Shown: positions 1 to 6,394, counted from the first letter of the stretch. The stretch: DNA of 6,952 nucleotides from Actinomycetes bacterium (GCA_021793335.1 JAJYSW010000176.1:1-6952), one strand, 5' to 3'. The notes: generated by a model not told the origin, from the letters alone. Numbers and translations: made by a program.

Positions 1-418
1 TCTCGGTCACCACGACCTCGTCGCCGGGCCGCAGCAGGAAGCGCGGGTCCGCTCCGCGCTCGACGGTGCCGTCCTGGACGCTGGCGTTCTGGAAGGCGTA
101 GGCGAGCAGGTTGATCGCTTCGGTGGAGTTCTTGGTGAAGACCACCTCGTCGTGGCTGATCGCTCCGATGAAGTCCGCGACCTTCGCCCGAGCGCCCTCA
201 TAGGCGTCGGTGGCCTCGGACGCGAGCGTGTGGACCGAACGCGAAATGTTGGCGTTCGAGCGGTCGGTGAACCGCCGCATCGCCTCGGTCACCTGGACCG
301 GTCTTTGCGACGTGGCCGCCGAGTCGAGATACGCGAGCGGTTTGTCCCCGATCTTGCGTTGCAGGATCGGGAAGTCCGCCCGGATCGACTCGACGTCGAG
401 CTTGCTTGCAGCCGCCAC
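1..418 (-). CDS. sufS: SufS cysteine desulfurase, N-terminal part (runs off the left edge)
   Basis: SufS is a PLP-dependent group II cysteine desulfurase. It converts L-cysteine to L-alanine and holds the sulfur as a persulfide, which passes (in actinobacteria usually through SufU) to the SufBCD scaffold in the cytoplasm. Only the first 139 residues are inside the window. Visible family marks are DFPIL (residues 15-19), YLDSAATSQRP (30-40), SVHTLASEATDAYEGAR (61-77, with the conserved His63) and FTKNSTEAINLLAY (94-107), whose Ser-Thr-Glu contacts the PLP phosphate in relatives. The PLP lysine and persulfide cysteine lie beyond the edge. I chose GTG at 418 because AGGAG sits 4 nt before it and the protein then begins six residues before the conserved LDVESIR. 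An in-frame ATG at 445 would add nine residues but has no ribosome binding site. The gene follows sufC after 38 bp in the same operon. Identification is firm; the start is less so. Confidence 0.93.
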   Translation of the reverse strand, partial: MAAASKLDVESIRADFPILQRKIGDKPLAYLDSAATSQRPVQVTEAMRRFTDRSNANISRSVHTLASEATDAYEGARAKVADFIGAISHDEVVFTKNSTEAINLLAYAFQNASVQDGTVERGADPRFLLRPGDEVVVTE

Positions 419-430
419 TGGGCTCCTACT
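419..430 (-). promoter_or_regulatory. Ribosome binding site deciding the sufS start
   Basis: On the minus strand AGTAGGAG (430-423) lies 4 nt before the GTG at 418. This spacing is short but workable. The alternative ATG at 445 is preceded only by C-rich sequence with no Shine-Dalgarno match. Confidence 0.5.
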
Positions 431-456
431 TCCTGTCGAAGGCATGGGCGGGCGGA

Positions 457-1218
457 CTAGGCCGCCTTCGCGCCGACGTAGGACTCGTAGCCTTCGGCTT
501 CGAGCTTGTCGGCGAGTTCGGGGCCGCCCTCTTCGGCGATCCGGCCATCGACGAAGACGTGGACGAAGTCGGGCTTGACGTACCGCAGAATGCGCGTGTA
601 GTGCGTGATGAGCACCAGGCCGCAGGCGGTGGTCTCCTTGGCGTGGTTGATGCCTTCGGAGACGACGCGCAGGGCGTCGACGTCGAGCCCGGAGTCGGTC
701 TCGTCAAGGATCGCCATCTTGGGCTTGAGCAGCTCCAGCTGGACGATCTCGTGGCGCTTCTTCTCACCGCCCGAGAAGCCCTCGTTGATGTTGCGGTTGA
801 TGAACGCCTCGTCCATCTTGAGGCTGTTCATGGCGCCCTTGAGGTCCTTCATCCAGGCGCGGAGCTTCGGGGCCTCGCCGTCGATGGCGGTCTTGGCGGT
901 GCGCAGGAAGTTGGAGACGCTCACGCCGGGGACCTCGACCGGGTACTGCATGGCCAGGAACAGGCCCGCGCGGGCGCGCTCGTCGACGTCCATCTCCAGG
1001 ATGTTCTCGCCGTCGAGCAGCGCCGTACCGCCGGTGACCTCGTAGTTCGGGTGTCCGGCCAGCGAGTAGGCCAGCGTGGACTTGCCCGAGCCGTTGGGCC
1101 CCATGATGGCGTGGGTCTCGCCGGAGTTGATGGTGAGGTCGACGCCGTGCAGGATCGGCTTGGCGCCCTCGTCGGTGTTGACCGAGACTTGCAGGTCGTG
1201 GATCTCAAGTTTGCTCAT
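457..1218 (-). CDS. sufC: SufC, ABC-type ATPase of the SufBCD Fe-S scaffold
   Basis: SufC is the soluble ATPase of the SufBC2D complex. ATP binding dimerises SufC and reshapes the SufB-SufD interface where the nascent cluster forms. At 253 residues it has the usual family length. Motifs are in order: Walker A GPNGSGKST (40-48), Q-loop Gln91 in AMQYP, ABC signature FSGGEKKR (148-155), Walker B running into the D-loop as MAILDETDSGLD (168-179), and the switch histidine in ITHYTR (His206). There are no membrane segments, and the ETDSGLD form separates SufC from transport ATPases. ATG at 1218 is preceded by GAAGGAA (1236-1230), which overlaps the stop codon of the upstream Rieske gene. The 16-bp gap suggests translational coupling. 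sufS follows 38 bp downstream. Confidence 0.98.
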   Translation of the reverse strand: MSKLEIHDLQVSVNTDEGAKPILHGVDLTINSGETHAIMGPNGSGKSTLAYSLAGHPNYEVTGGTALLDGENILEMDVDERARAGLFLAMQYPVEVPGVSVSNFLRTAKTAIDGEAPKLRAWMKDLKGAMNSLKMDEAFINRNINEGFSGGEKKRHEIVQLELLKPKMAILDETDSGLDVDALRVVSEGINHAKETTACGLVLITHYTRILRYVKPDFVHVFVDGRIAEEGGPELADKLEAEGYESYVGAKAA

Positions 1219-1234
1219 GGTGGGTTCTGTTCCT

Positions 1235-1573
1235 TCAGGCTTCTTCGGTGGTCTTGGGTTTCAGGCTGAGGTAGACATCGTCGCCGCGCAGTTCGACCGG
1301 GTAGGTCGCCACCGGTTTGGTGGCGGGCGGCCCGGTCGGTTTGCCGGTGCGCAGATCGAACATCGACCCGTGCAGCCAGCATTCCAGCGCGCAGTCCTCG
1401 ACGTCGCCCTCCGAGAGCGCCACCGCGGCATGGGTGCACTCATCGTAGAGGGCGAACACCTCCTCGCCTTTGCGCACGAGCACGATCGACGTGCCGTGGA
1501 TGTCGGCGGCGACGGCCTCCGACTCCGGCAGATCGCCGAGCGCGCAGACGCGCAGGAAATCGGGTTCGGTCAT
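1235..1573 (-). CDS. Rieske-type [2Fe-2S] ferredoxin embedded in the suf operon
   Basis: This is a small soluble 112-residue Rieske protein of the bacterial dioxygenase-ferredoxin type. The cluster ligands are visible as Cys46-Thr-His48 and Cys65-Trp-Leu-His68, the spacing expected for a Rieske [2Fe-2S] site with two Cys and two His. There is no signal peptide or membrane anchor, so it is not a bc1-complex Rieske subunit. Its ATG overlaps the sufD stop as ATGA, with GGAGGAG (1590-1584) 10 nt upstream, so it is very probably translated with sufD. A Rieske gene between sufD and sufC is, to my knowledge, common in Streptomyces-like actinobacteria and absent from the mycobacterial suf operon. By inference it may deliver electrons for cluster assembly or be a co-expressed client protein; the sequence does not decide which. 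Fold assignment is firm, physiological role unknown. Confidence 0.95.
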   Translation of the reverse strand: MTEPDFLRVCALGDLPESEAVAADIHGTSIVLVRKGEEVFALYDECTHAAVALSEGDVEDCALECWLHGSMFDLRTGKPTGPPATKPVATYPVELRGDDVYLSLKPKTTEEA

Positions 1574-2754
1574 CCGGCGATCGCTCCTCCGGCGTTCAGC
1601 CTGTCGACGATGGCCTCGGTGAGCGATTCGCGCAGGTCCTCGGACGGGATCTTCTGGATGATCTCGTTGAAGAAGCCTTTGACGACCAGGCGGCGGGCCT
1701 CGTCTTCGGGGATGCCCCTCGACTGGAGGTAGAACAGGTGCTCCTCGTCGAAGCGGCCGGTGGCCGAGGCGTGGCCGGCACCGACGATCTCACCGGTCTC
1801 GATCTCGAGGTTGGGCACCGAGTCGGCGCGGGCGCCGTCGGTGAGCAGCAGGTTCCGGTTGATCTCGTAAGTGTCGGTGCCGGTGGCCGCGGCCTGGATG
1901 AGAACGTCGCCGACCCAGACGGCTCGGGCGGTCTCGCCTTGGAGGGCGCCCCGGTAGTTGACGTTCGAGCGGCAGTCGGACACCGAGTGGTCGACCAGCT
2001 GGCGGTGTTCGAGGTGCTGGCCGGCATCGGCGAAGTACAGGCCGTAGGCGTCGGCGGAGCCGCCGCGCCCGGCGTAGTCGATCGACAGGAACTGGCGGAC
2101 CAGGTCACCGCCGAGCGTGACGGTCACGTGGTCGAGCTTCGCGTCGGTTCCCAGGCGCGCCTTCTGGTGCTCGACCTGGACCGACTCGCGGTCCCAGTCG
2201 GCGATGGAGACCAGGCGCAGGTGCGCGCCGTCGCCGACGGCGATCTCGACGTTGTCGCCCAGTCGGGCCGGGCCGGTGTGCCGCAGGATCACGGTGACGT
2301 CGGCGTGGTGTCCGACCTCGATGAAGGTGTGGGCCCAGGAGACGCCGTCGAGGCCGCCGCCGGTCACGTCGATCTGGACCGGTCCGTCGACCCGGGACTC
2401 GGGCTCGACGGTGACGGCCAGGGCCTGATCGCTTCCCGCCCAGGCGACGGCGCTGGGCCGGTCGAAGGGCGTCAGGATCGAGCCGAGGCGCGGGTCGCTC
2501 TTGGCGACCGTCTCGGCCTTGACGCCGGTGGGCAGATCGCGCACGGTGTACGCGACGGGCTTCGCCGCGGCGGCGGTGTCGGCGTCGTCGAGGCCGGTGA
2601 GGCGCTTGATCGGCGTGAACCGCCAGTCCTCTTCACGGCCGTGGAGGGCCGGGAAGTCGGCGGGGTCGAACGAGCGCAACAGCTGCGACTTCGTCTTGGG
2701 TGGCACCTCGCCCGCTCCGTGGGTGTGCGGGCGTGCTGCGACTTCAATGCTCAT
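1570..2754 (-). CDS. sufD: SufD, Fe-S cluster assembly scaffold subunit
   Basis: SufD is the beta-helical partner of SufB in SufBC2D. It is needed for iron entry and holds part of the cluster assembly site at the SufB-SufD interface. The 394-residue protein has the N-terminal EEDWRFTPIKRL segment (41-52), a long beta-strand-rich core (about 100-310) and the conserved C-terminal block from DSVPNLEIETGEIVGAGHASATG (311-333, containing His328) to FYLQSRGIPEDEARRLVVKGF (341-361). His328 matches the position of the functionally important E. coli SufD His360. The Cys two residues before that His in E. coli is replaced here by Gly-Ala. ATG at 2754 lies 34 bp after sufB, with only a weak purine-rich AAGAGA close by. 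The stop overlaps the start of the Rieske gene. Confidence 0.96.
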   Translation of the reverse strand: MSIEVAARPHTHGAGEVPPKTKSQLLRSFDPADFPALHGREEDWRFTPIKRLTGLDDADTAAAAKPVAYTVRDLPTGVKAETVAKSDPRLGSILTPFDRPSAVAWAGSDQALAVTVEPESRVDGPVQIDVTGGGLDGVSWAHTFIEVGHHADVTVILRHTGPARLGDNVEIAVGDGAHLRLVSIADWDRESVQVEHQKARLGTDAKLDHVTVTLGGDLVRQFLSIDYAGRGGSADAYGLYFADAGQHLEHRQLVDHSVSDCRSNVNYRGALQGETARAVWVGDVLIQAAATGTDTYEINRNLLLTDGARADSVPNLEIETGEIVGAGHASATGRFDEEHLFYLQSRGIPEDEARRLVVKGFFNEIIQKIPSEDLRESLTEAIVDRLNAGGAIAG

Positions 2755-2788
2755 CAGATCTCTTGGTTTCCTTGTCCGTACGGGTCGC

Positions 2789-4222
2789 TTAACCGACCGC
2801 GCCTTCCATCTGCAGCTCGATCAGTCGGTTGAGTTCGAGGGCGTACTCCATCGGCAGTTCCTTGGCGATCGGCTCGATGAAGCCGCGCACGATCATGGCG
2901 GCGGCCTCGTCCTCGGTCAGGCCGCGGCTCATGAGGTAGAACATCTGGTCCTCGCCGATCTTCGAGACCGTGGCCTCGTGACCCATGTCGACGTCGTCCT
3001 CGCGGATGTCGACGTACGGGTAGGTGTCGGAGCGGGAGATGGTGTCGACCAGGAGCGCGTCGCACTTGACCGTGGACTTGGCGTGGTGCGAGCCGTCGTC
3101 GACCTTGACCAGTCCGCGGTAGGAGGTGCGTCCGCCGCCTCGGGAGATCGACTTGGAGACGATCGTCGAGGAGGTGTGCGGCGCGGCGTGGGTCATCTTC
3201 GCGCCGGTGTCCTGGTGCTGGCCTTCGCCGGCCATCGCCACGGACAGGACCTCGCCCTTGGCGTGCTCACCGGTGAGGACCACGGCCGGGTACTTCATGG
3301 TGACCTTGGAGCCGAGGTTGCCGTCGACCCATTCCATGGTGGCGCCCTGCTCGGCGATCGCGCGCTTGGTGACCAGGTTGTAGACGTTGGACGACCAGTT
3401 CTGGATGGTCGTGTAGCGGACGCGGGCGTCCTTCTTGACGATGATCTCCACGACCGCCGAGTGCAGCGAGTCCGAGGAGTAGACCGGGGCGGTGCAGCCC
3501 TCGATGTAGTGCACGAACGAGCCTTCGTCGGCGATGATCAGCGTGCGCTCGAACTGGCCCATGTTCTCGGTGTTGATGCGGAAGTACGCCTGGAGCGGGA
3601 TCTCGACGTGGACGCCCTTGGGCACGTAAATGAAGGAGCCGCCGGACCACACGGCCGTGTTCAGGGCCGCGAACTTATTGTCACCGGTGGGGATGACGGT
3701 GCCGAAGTACTGCTGGAACAGCTCGGGGTGCTCCCGCAGACCGGTGTCGGTGTCCATGAAGATGACGCCCTGGTCCTCCAGGTCCTCGCGGATGGAGTGG
3801 TAGAGCACCGTCGATTCGTACTGGGCGGCGACGCCGGAGACCAGTTGCTGGCGCTCGGCCTCGGGGATGCCCAGTCGGTCGTAGGTGTTCTTGATGTCCT
3901 CGGGCAGGTCCTCCCAGGACTCGGCCTGCTTCTCGGACGCCTCGACGTAGTACTTGATGTTGTCGAAGTCGATGCCGGTGAGGTCGGCGCCCCAGTTCGG
4001 CATGGGTTTGCGACCGAAGAGCTTGTGCCCCCTCAGGCGACGTTGCAGCATCCACTCGGGCTCGTCCTTGCGCGCGGAGATGTCACGGACGACCTCTTCG
4101 GTCAGGCCGCGTTTCGCGTTCGCGCCGGCGACGTCCGAGTCGGCCCAGCCGTACTCGTACCGCTCCAGGGAGGCGAGGGCCTCTTCCTGGGTCAACTGCG
4201 GGGTCTTCTGCGTATCGGTCAT
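2789..4222 (-). CDS. sufB: SufB, Fe-S cluster assembly scaffold subunit
   Basis: SufB is the main scaffold protein of SufBC2D. It receives persulfide sulfur and, with SufD, forms the cluster that is passed to apo-proteins. The 477-residue protein shows the typical landmarks: PMPNWGADLTGIDF (74-86 region), SGGSFIYVPKGV (193-204), HYIEGCTAP (238-246, with Cys243 matching the sulfur-accepting Cys254 of E. coli), SRGGGRTSYRGLV (360-372), GHEATVSKIGEDQMFYLMSRG (414-434) and the C-terminal PMEYALELNRLIELQMEGAVG. The interface Cys405 of E. coli is replaced by Ser in DTISRSDTYPY (393-403), as I recall for other actinobacterial SufB. The gene is continuous, unlike M. tuberculosis sufB, which carries an intein. 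ATG at 4222 is chosen because AGGTGAG lies 7 nt upstream; an in-frame GTG at 4234 falls inside that binding site. Confidence 0.98.
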   Translation of the reverse strand: MTDTQKTPQLTQEEALASLERYEYGWADSDVAGANAKRGLTEEVVRDISARKDEPEWMLQRRLRGHKLFGRKPMPNWGADLTGIDFDNIKYYVEASEKQAESWEDLPEDIKNTYDRLGIPEAERQQLVSGVAAQYESTVLYHSIREDLEDQGVIFMDTDTGLREHPELFQQYFGTVIPTGDNKFAALNTAVWSGGSFIYVPKGVHVEIPLQAYFRINTENMGQFERTLIIADEGSFVHYIEGCTAPVYSSDSLHSAVVEIIVKKDARVRYTTIQNWSSNVYNLVTKRAIAEQGATMEWVDGNLGSKVTMKYPAVVLTGEHAKGEVLSVAMAGEGQHQDTGAKMTHAAPHTSSTIVSKSISRGGGRTSYRGLVKVDDGSHHAKSTVKCDALLVDTISRSDTYPYVDIREDDVDMGHEATVSKIGEDQMFYLMSRGLTEDEAAAMIVRGFIEPIAKELPMEYALELNRLIELQMEGAVG

Positions 4223-4229
4223 CTCAAGT

Positions 4230-4236
4230 CTCACCT
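4230..4236 (-). promoter_or_regulatory. Ribosome binding site deciding the sufB start
   Basis: AGGTGAG on the minus strand sits 7 nt before the ATG at 4222, an ideal arrangement. The upstream in-frame GTG (4234-4232) is part of this motif and so is unlikely to be the start. Confidence 0.75.
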
Positions 4237-4252
4237 TTGACCTGTCGGTTGG

Positions 4253-5008
4253 TTAGTCCGGTCGTTCCGCGTTCATGCGCCGCGGGGCGGGCAGCGGCAC
4301 TCGGTCCGCTCGGGTCCCGCCGCTGCGGCCGGAAGCCGCTTTGCGGCCGTGGTGCCGGGCCGGGACGTGTGTCGTGCATACGCCGTCGCCGTTGGCGATC
4401 GTCGCCAGGCGCTGGACGTGGACGCCCAGCAGTCTGCCGATGACGCGGGTCTCGGCCTCGCACAGCTGCGGAAACTCCGCCGCCACGCCGGCCACCGGGC
4501 AATGATGCTGGCACAGCTGCCCGCCCGAGGCGATGACCGACGCCGTGGCGGCGTAGCCTTCGCCCGAGAGGGCGTCCGCCAACGCCTGTGCCCTGGCCAT
4601 CGGATCGTCGGCGTCGGCCGCGTCGAGGGCGGCCCTGCATCGGGCCTCCAGACTCGCGACCTGCTCGGCGGCGAAGGCGCTGATCGCGTCCTCGCCTTCG
4701 AAGCGCCGAATCCAGCGGAGCGCCTCCATCGCGAGATCGTCGTAGGTATGGCCGAAGGATTCGCGGGCGGCCGACGTGAGCTGGTAGTGCTTCGCCGGGC
4801 GGCCTCGCCTTGAGGTCTTGACGACGCGCGTCTCGACCTGCCCCTCGGATTCCATGACGTCGAGATGGCGGCGGGTGGCGGTGGCGGTGATGCCGAGGGC
4901 GTGGGCGAGCTCGGCGGCCGTTGCGTGGCCGCGTTCGAGCAGCAGCTGAGACACTCGACGGCGGGTCTCCCCGTCGGTCGAGTGGCTGCCGCCTGACCTC
5001 GTCACCAT
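4253..5008 (-). CDS. sufR: SufR-type Fe-S-sensing transcriptional repressor
   Basis: SufR is a winged-helix regulator that binds a [4Fe-4S] or [2Fe-2S] cluster and represses the suf operon when clusters are abundant. Counting from ATG 5008 the protein has 251 residues. An N-terminal DeoR/ArsR-like helix-turn-helix (about 15-75) includes AAELAHALGITATATRRHLD (31-50) and the wing SRRGRPAKHYQLT. The C-terminal sensing half holds Cys170, Cys183 and Cys211, a C-x12-C-x27-C pattern equal to the spacing I recall for M. tuberculosis SufR, plus an extra Cys166 in CQHHC. A basic tail of about 36 residues follows THVP. There is no good Shine-Dalgarno. An in-frame GTG at 5014 lies 7 nt below a -10-like hexamer, so a leaderless start there, two residues longer, is quite possible. 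It is the first gene of the operon, 30 bp before sufB, and is probably autoregulated. Confidence 0.93.
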   Translation of the reverse strand: MVTRSGGSHSTDGETRRRVSQLLLERGHATAAELAHALGITATATRRHLDVMESEGQVETRVVKTSRRGRPAKHYQLTSAARESFGHTYDDLAMEALRWIRRFEGEDAISAFAAEQVASLEARCRAALDAADADDPMARAQALADALSGEGYAATASVIASGGQLCQHHCPVAGVAAEFPQLCEAETRVIGRLLGVHVQRLATIANGDGVCTTHVPARHHGRKAASGRSGGTRADRVPLPAPRRMNAERPD

Positions 5009-5021
5009 TTCCACAAGGAAA

Positions 5022-5050
5022 ATGTTACTTAATTCGTTCCGGAGTGTCGA
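5022..5050 (-). promoter_or_regulatory. Predicted promoter of the sufR-suf operon
   Basis: On the minus strand a -35-like TCGACA (5050-5045, 5 of 6 to TTGACA) and a -10-like TAACAT (5027-5022, 4 of 6 to TATAAT) are separated by exactly 17 bp. Transcription would start near 5015-5014, at or beside an in-frame GTG, which gives a leaderless sufR mRNA. No other promoter is evident before sufB, so this probably drives the whole operon. Confidence 0.5.
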
Positions 5051-5057
5051 CAGACAC
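5044..5057. promoter_or_regulatory. Perfect 14-bp palindrome overlapping the sufR -35; candidate SufR operator
   Basis: The sequence reads GTGTC-GACA-GACAC on the plus strand: two perfect 5-bp half sites with a 4-bp spacer. It covers the predicted -35 hexamer of sufR, the position expected for a repressor site. Known SufR operators are inverted repeats of similar size (CAAC-N6-GTTG in cyanobacteria). That SufR binds here is inference from position and symmetry. Confidence 0.45.
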
Positions 5058-5075
5058 GGTCGTGAGACCCAGCAC

Positions 5076-5094
5076 GCAGGCTTGCCTAACTTCA
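5076..5094. promoter_or_regulatory. IdeR/DtxR-like iron box candidate
   Basis: GCAGGCTTGCCTAACTTCA matches about 13-14 of 19 positions of the DtxR/IdeR/DmdR consensus (TTAGGTTAGSCTAACCTAA, with A/T ambiguity in the centre), including the contiguous run GCCTAAC. It lies about 26 bp upstream of the predicted sufR -35 and 82 bp before the ctaA start. Iron-dependent control of suf genes is known in actinobacteria; binding here is not shown. Confidence 0.35.
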
Positions 5095-5160
5095 TCGGGC
5101 GGAAAACCGTCGCAGCCCACATCCTGGCACCGGGAGGGCGGCCGGTCTCGGCGGTCCGGT

Positions 5161-5166
5161 TACATT
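5161..5166 (+). promoter_or_regulatory. Possible -10 element of ctaA
   Basis: TACATT (4 of 6 to TATAAT) ends 7 nt before the GTG at 5174, the same spacing as the -10 and GTG on the sufR side. This suggests a leaderless ctaA transcript. No convincing -35 hexamer is seen 16-19 bp upstream. Confidence 0.3.
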
Positions 5167-5173
5167 CGGTGCT

Positions 5174-6169
5174 GTGAACCTGTTGCAGAGATGGTTCGTC
5201 CGGCCCGTCGCCGCGCGCCGGTGGGCACTGGTGAGCCTGGTCGCCAACGTGGCCATCATCGTGACCGGCGGCGCGGTGCGCCTGACCGAGTCGGGCCTGG
5301 GGTGCTCGAAGTGGCCGAAATGCACCGAGCAGTCGCTGGTCACGACCCCTGAAATGGGCATCCACGGCGCCATCGAGTTCGGCAACAGACTCCTGGGCGG
5401 CCTCGTGGTCGCCATCGCCATCGCCGCACTGCTCGCGGCCTGGATGCGCGCTCCGCGACGCATGTCCCTGGTCAAGCTCGCGCTCGGGGTCGTGCTGCTC
5501 GCGGCGTCGCAGGCGGTGATCGGCGGGATCTCGGTCTGGACCGGGCTCAACTCGTGGATCGTCGGGCTGCACTTCGTGGCCTCGATGGTGCTCCTGGTGT
5601 TCGCCTTGGCGCTCTACCTACGTTCTGGCGAACCGGAAGGGCCCGCACGGCCGCTGGTGCCGCATGCCGTGGTGCTTCTGGGCCGGGCGGTCTGCACGGT
5701 GGCGGCGGTGGTGATCCTCCTCGGCGTGGTCGTGACCGGAGCGGGCCCGCACGCGGGCGACGCGGACACCCCTCGCAACGGCTTGGATCCGGAGCTCATG
5801 TCCCAGCTGCACGCCGACGGGGTGTGGCTGCTGATCGGCCTGAGCGTCGCACTGGTCTTCGCGCTGCACGCGGTGCGAGCCCCCGAGACGGCGAAACGGG
5901 CGGCCTACGCGCTGCTGGCCGTGGAACTGCTCCAGGGCCTGATCGGGTACGCGCAGTACTACACCGGCCTGCCCGAACTGCTGGTCGGCATGCACATGCT
6001 GGGCGCCTCGCTGCTGTGGATCGCCGCACTCGCCATGACGTTCACACTGCGCAGGCGCACGCCGCTGGAGACCTCGCCGCACCTGCTGATCATCGGCGAA
6101 GAACCGGAGGAGGCGGGCCTCCCCGAGCAGGCGGTGGAGACCGAACCCGAGGTCACCGCGAAACGCTGA
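5174..6169 (+). CDS. ctaA: CtaA, heme A synthase
   Basis: CtaA (COX15 family) oxidises the C8 methyl group of heme o to formyl, giving heme a for aa3-type cytochrome c oxidase in the cytoplasmic membrane. The 331-residue protein has about eight hydrophobic helices (near 16-36, 66-90, 98-119, 128-150, 162-190, 212-234, 243-263, 270-292). The first outer loop has the type-specific cysteine pair in GLGCSKWPKC (Cys44, Cys50). Heme-ligand histidines are His64 (IHGAIEFGNR) and His133 (GLHFVASM) in the first half, and His213 (QLHADG) and His274 (GMHMLGAS) in the second. GPHAGD (191-196) is also typical. A 35-residue acidic cytoplasmic tail ends the protein. The GTG start has no Shine-Dalgarno but lies 7 nt after a -10-like hexamer. 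It is divergent from sufR, an arrangement also present near the suf genes of mycobacteria. Confidence 0.96.
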   Translation: MNLLQRWFVRPVAARRWALVSLVANVAIIVTGGAVRLTESGLGCSKWPKCTEQSLVTTPEMGIHGAIEFGNRLLGGLVVAIAIAALLAAWMRAPRRMSLVKLALGVVLLAASQAVIGGISVWTGLNSWIVGLHFVASMVLLVFALALYLRSGEPEGPARPLVPHAVVLLGRAVCTVAAVVILLGVVVTGAGPHAGDADTPRNGLDPELMSQLHADGVWLLIGLSVALVFALHAVRAPETAKRAAYALLAVELLQGLIGYAQYYTGLPELLVGMHMLGASLLWIAALAMTFTLRRRTPLETSPHLLIIGEEPEEAGLPEQAVETEPEVTAKR

Positions 6170-6203
6170 CCGCCGACGTCTCGTGCGCACCGCTGGTTTT
6201 CCG

Positions 6204-6230
6204 CGTCCCCGCGTAACAGACAGCGGGACG
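6204..6230 (+). terminator. Hairpin just after ctaA, possible terminator
   Basis: CGTCCCCGC (6204-6212) pairs with GCGGGACG (6223-6230) in an 8-bp GC-rich stem with one bulged C and a 10-nt loop, 34 nt after the ctaA stop. No T-run follows, as is common in actinobacteria. The right arm is repeated 22 bp downstream, so the left arm could pair with either copy. Confidence 0.4.
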
Positions 6231-6253
6231 TCCGGCATCGAACAGCGGGACGT
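6221..6253. repeat. Two direct copies of an 11-bp word, 22-bp period
   Basis: CAGCGGGACGT occurs at 6221-6231 and again at 6243-6253. The first copy forms the right arm of the hairpin after ctaA. Two copies with exactly 22 bp spacing could be a binding site pair or a small duplication. Confidence 0.5.
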
Positions 6254-6285
6254 ATCGATCGGCGGTGACCGCCCTCGGCACCGAG

Positions 6286-6387
6286 GATCGGCAGATCGGT
6301 GAAAGCGGCGCAGGCGGCTTCAATGTCGGCTGGAGAGATTCGCCCGCCCGGAAGCAGACCTTGCAGGGCGTCGGTGCGCCGCCGCAT
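6286..6387 (-). pseudogene. Possible VapC-like (PIN toxin) internal fragment
   Basis: On the minus strand the translation RISPADIEAACAAFTDLPI, preceded by TDALQGLLPGG, resembles the middle of VapC-family PIN toxins, where a phrase like xALxxLxxxGRISPxxAxxALxDLxDLPI is common. Neither the N-terminal Asp motif nor the C-terminal acidic residues are found nearby in any frame. If real, it is a remnant without activity. Evidence is a short resemblance from memory only, and chance similarity is possible. Confidence 0.25.
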
Positions 6388-6394
6388 CGGCGGC
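6378..6394. repeat. Perfect 7-bp inverted repeat with 3-nt loop
   Basis: GCCGCCG-CAT-CGGCGGC lies within the putative VapC-like fragment. In DNA this rich in G+C a short palindrome of this sort may be chance. No function is claimed. Confidence 0.3.

Noticed and set aside
406..1269. Plus-strand open frame of 287 codons opposite sufC
   Set aside because: It is an antisense shadow of sufC with no recognisable domain.
2755..2788. Possible separate promoter between sufB and sufD
   Set aside because: The spacer is only 34 bp and no -10/-35 pair is evident, so the genes are taken as one transcript.
1738..2832. Plus-strand open frame of 364 codons opposite sufD
   Set aside because: It is an antisense shadow of sufD with low-complexity Val/Gly/Asp composition.
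2501..4240. Long plus-strand open frame of 579 codons opposite sufB and sufD
   Set aside because: It is antisense to two well-conserved genes, and its Val/Gly/Asp/Leu-rich composition is typical of the opposite strand of GC-rich genes.
5015..5572. Upstream extension of the sufR frame to an ATG near 5572, giving a 439-residue protein
   Set aside because: The extra 188 residues are antisense to ctaA, cross the intergenic promoter region and do not resemble SufR. The family domain begins right after 5008.
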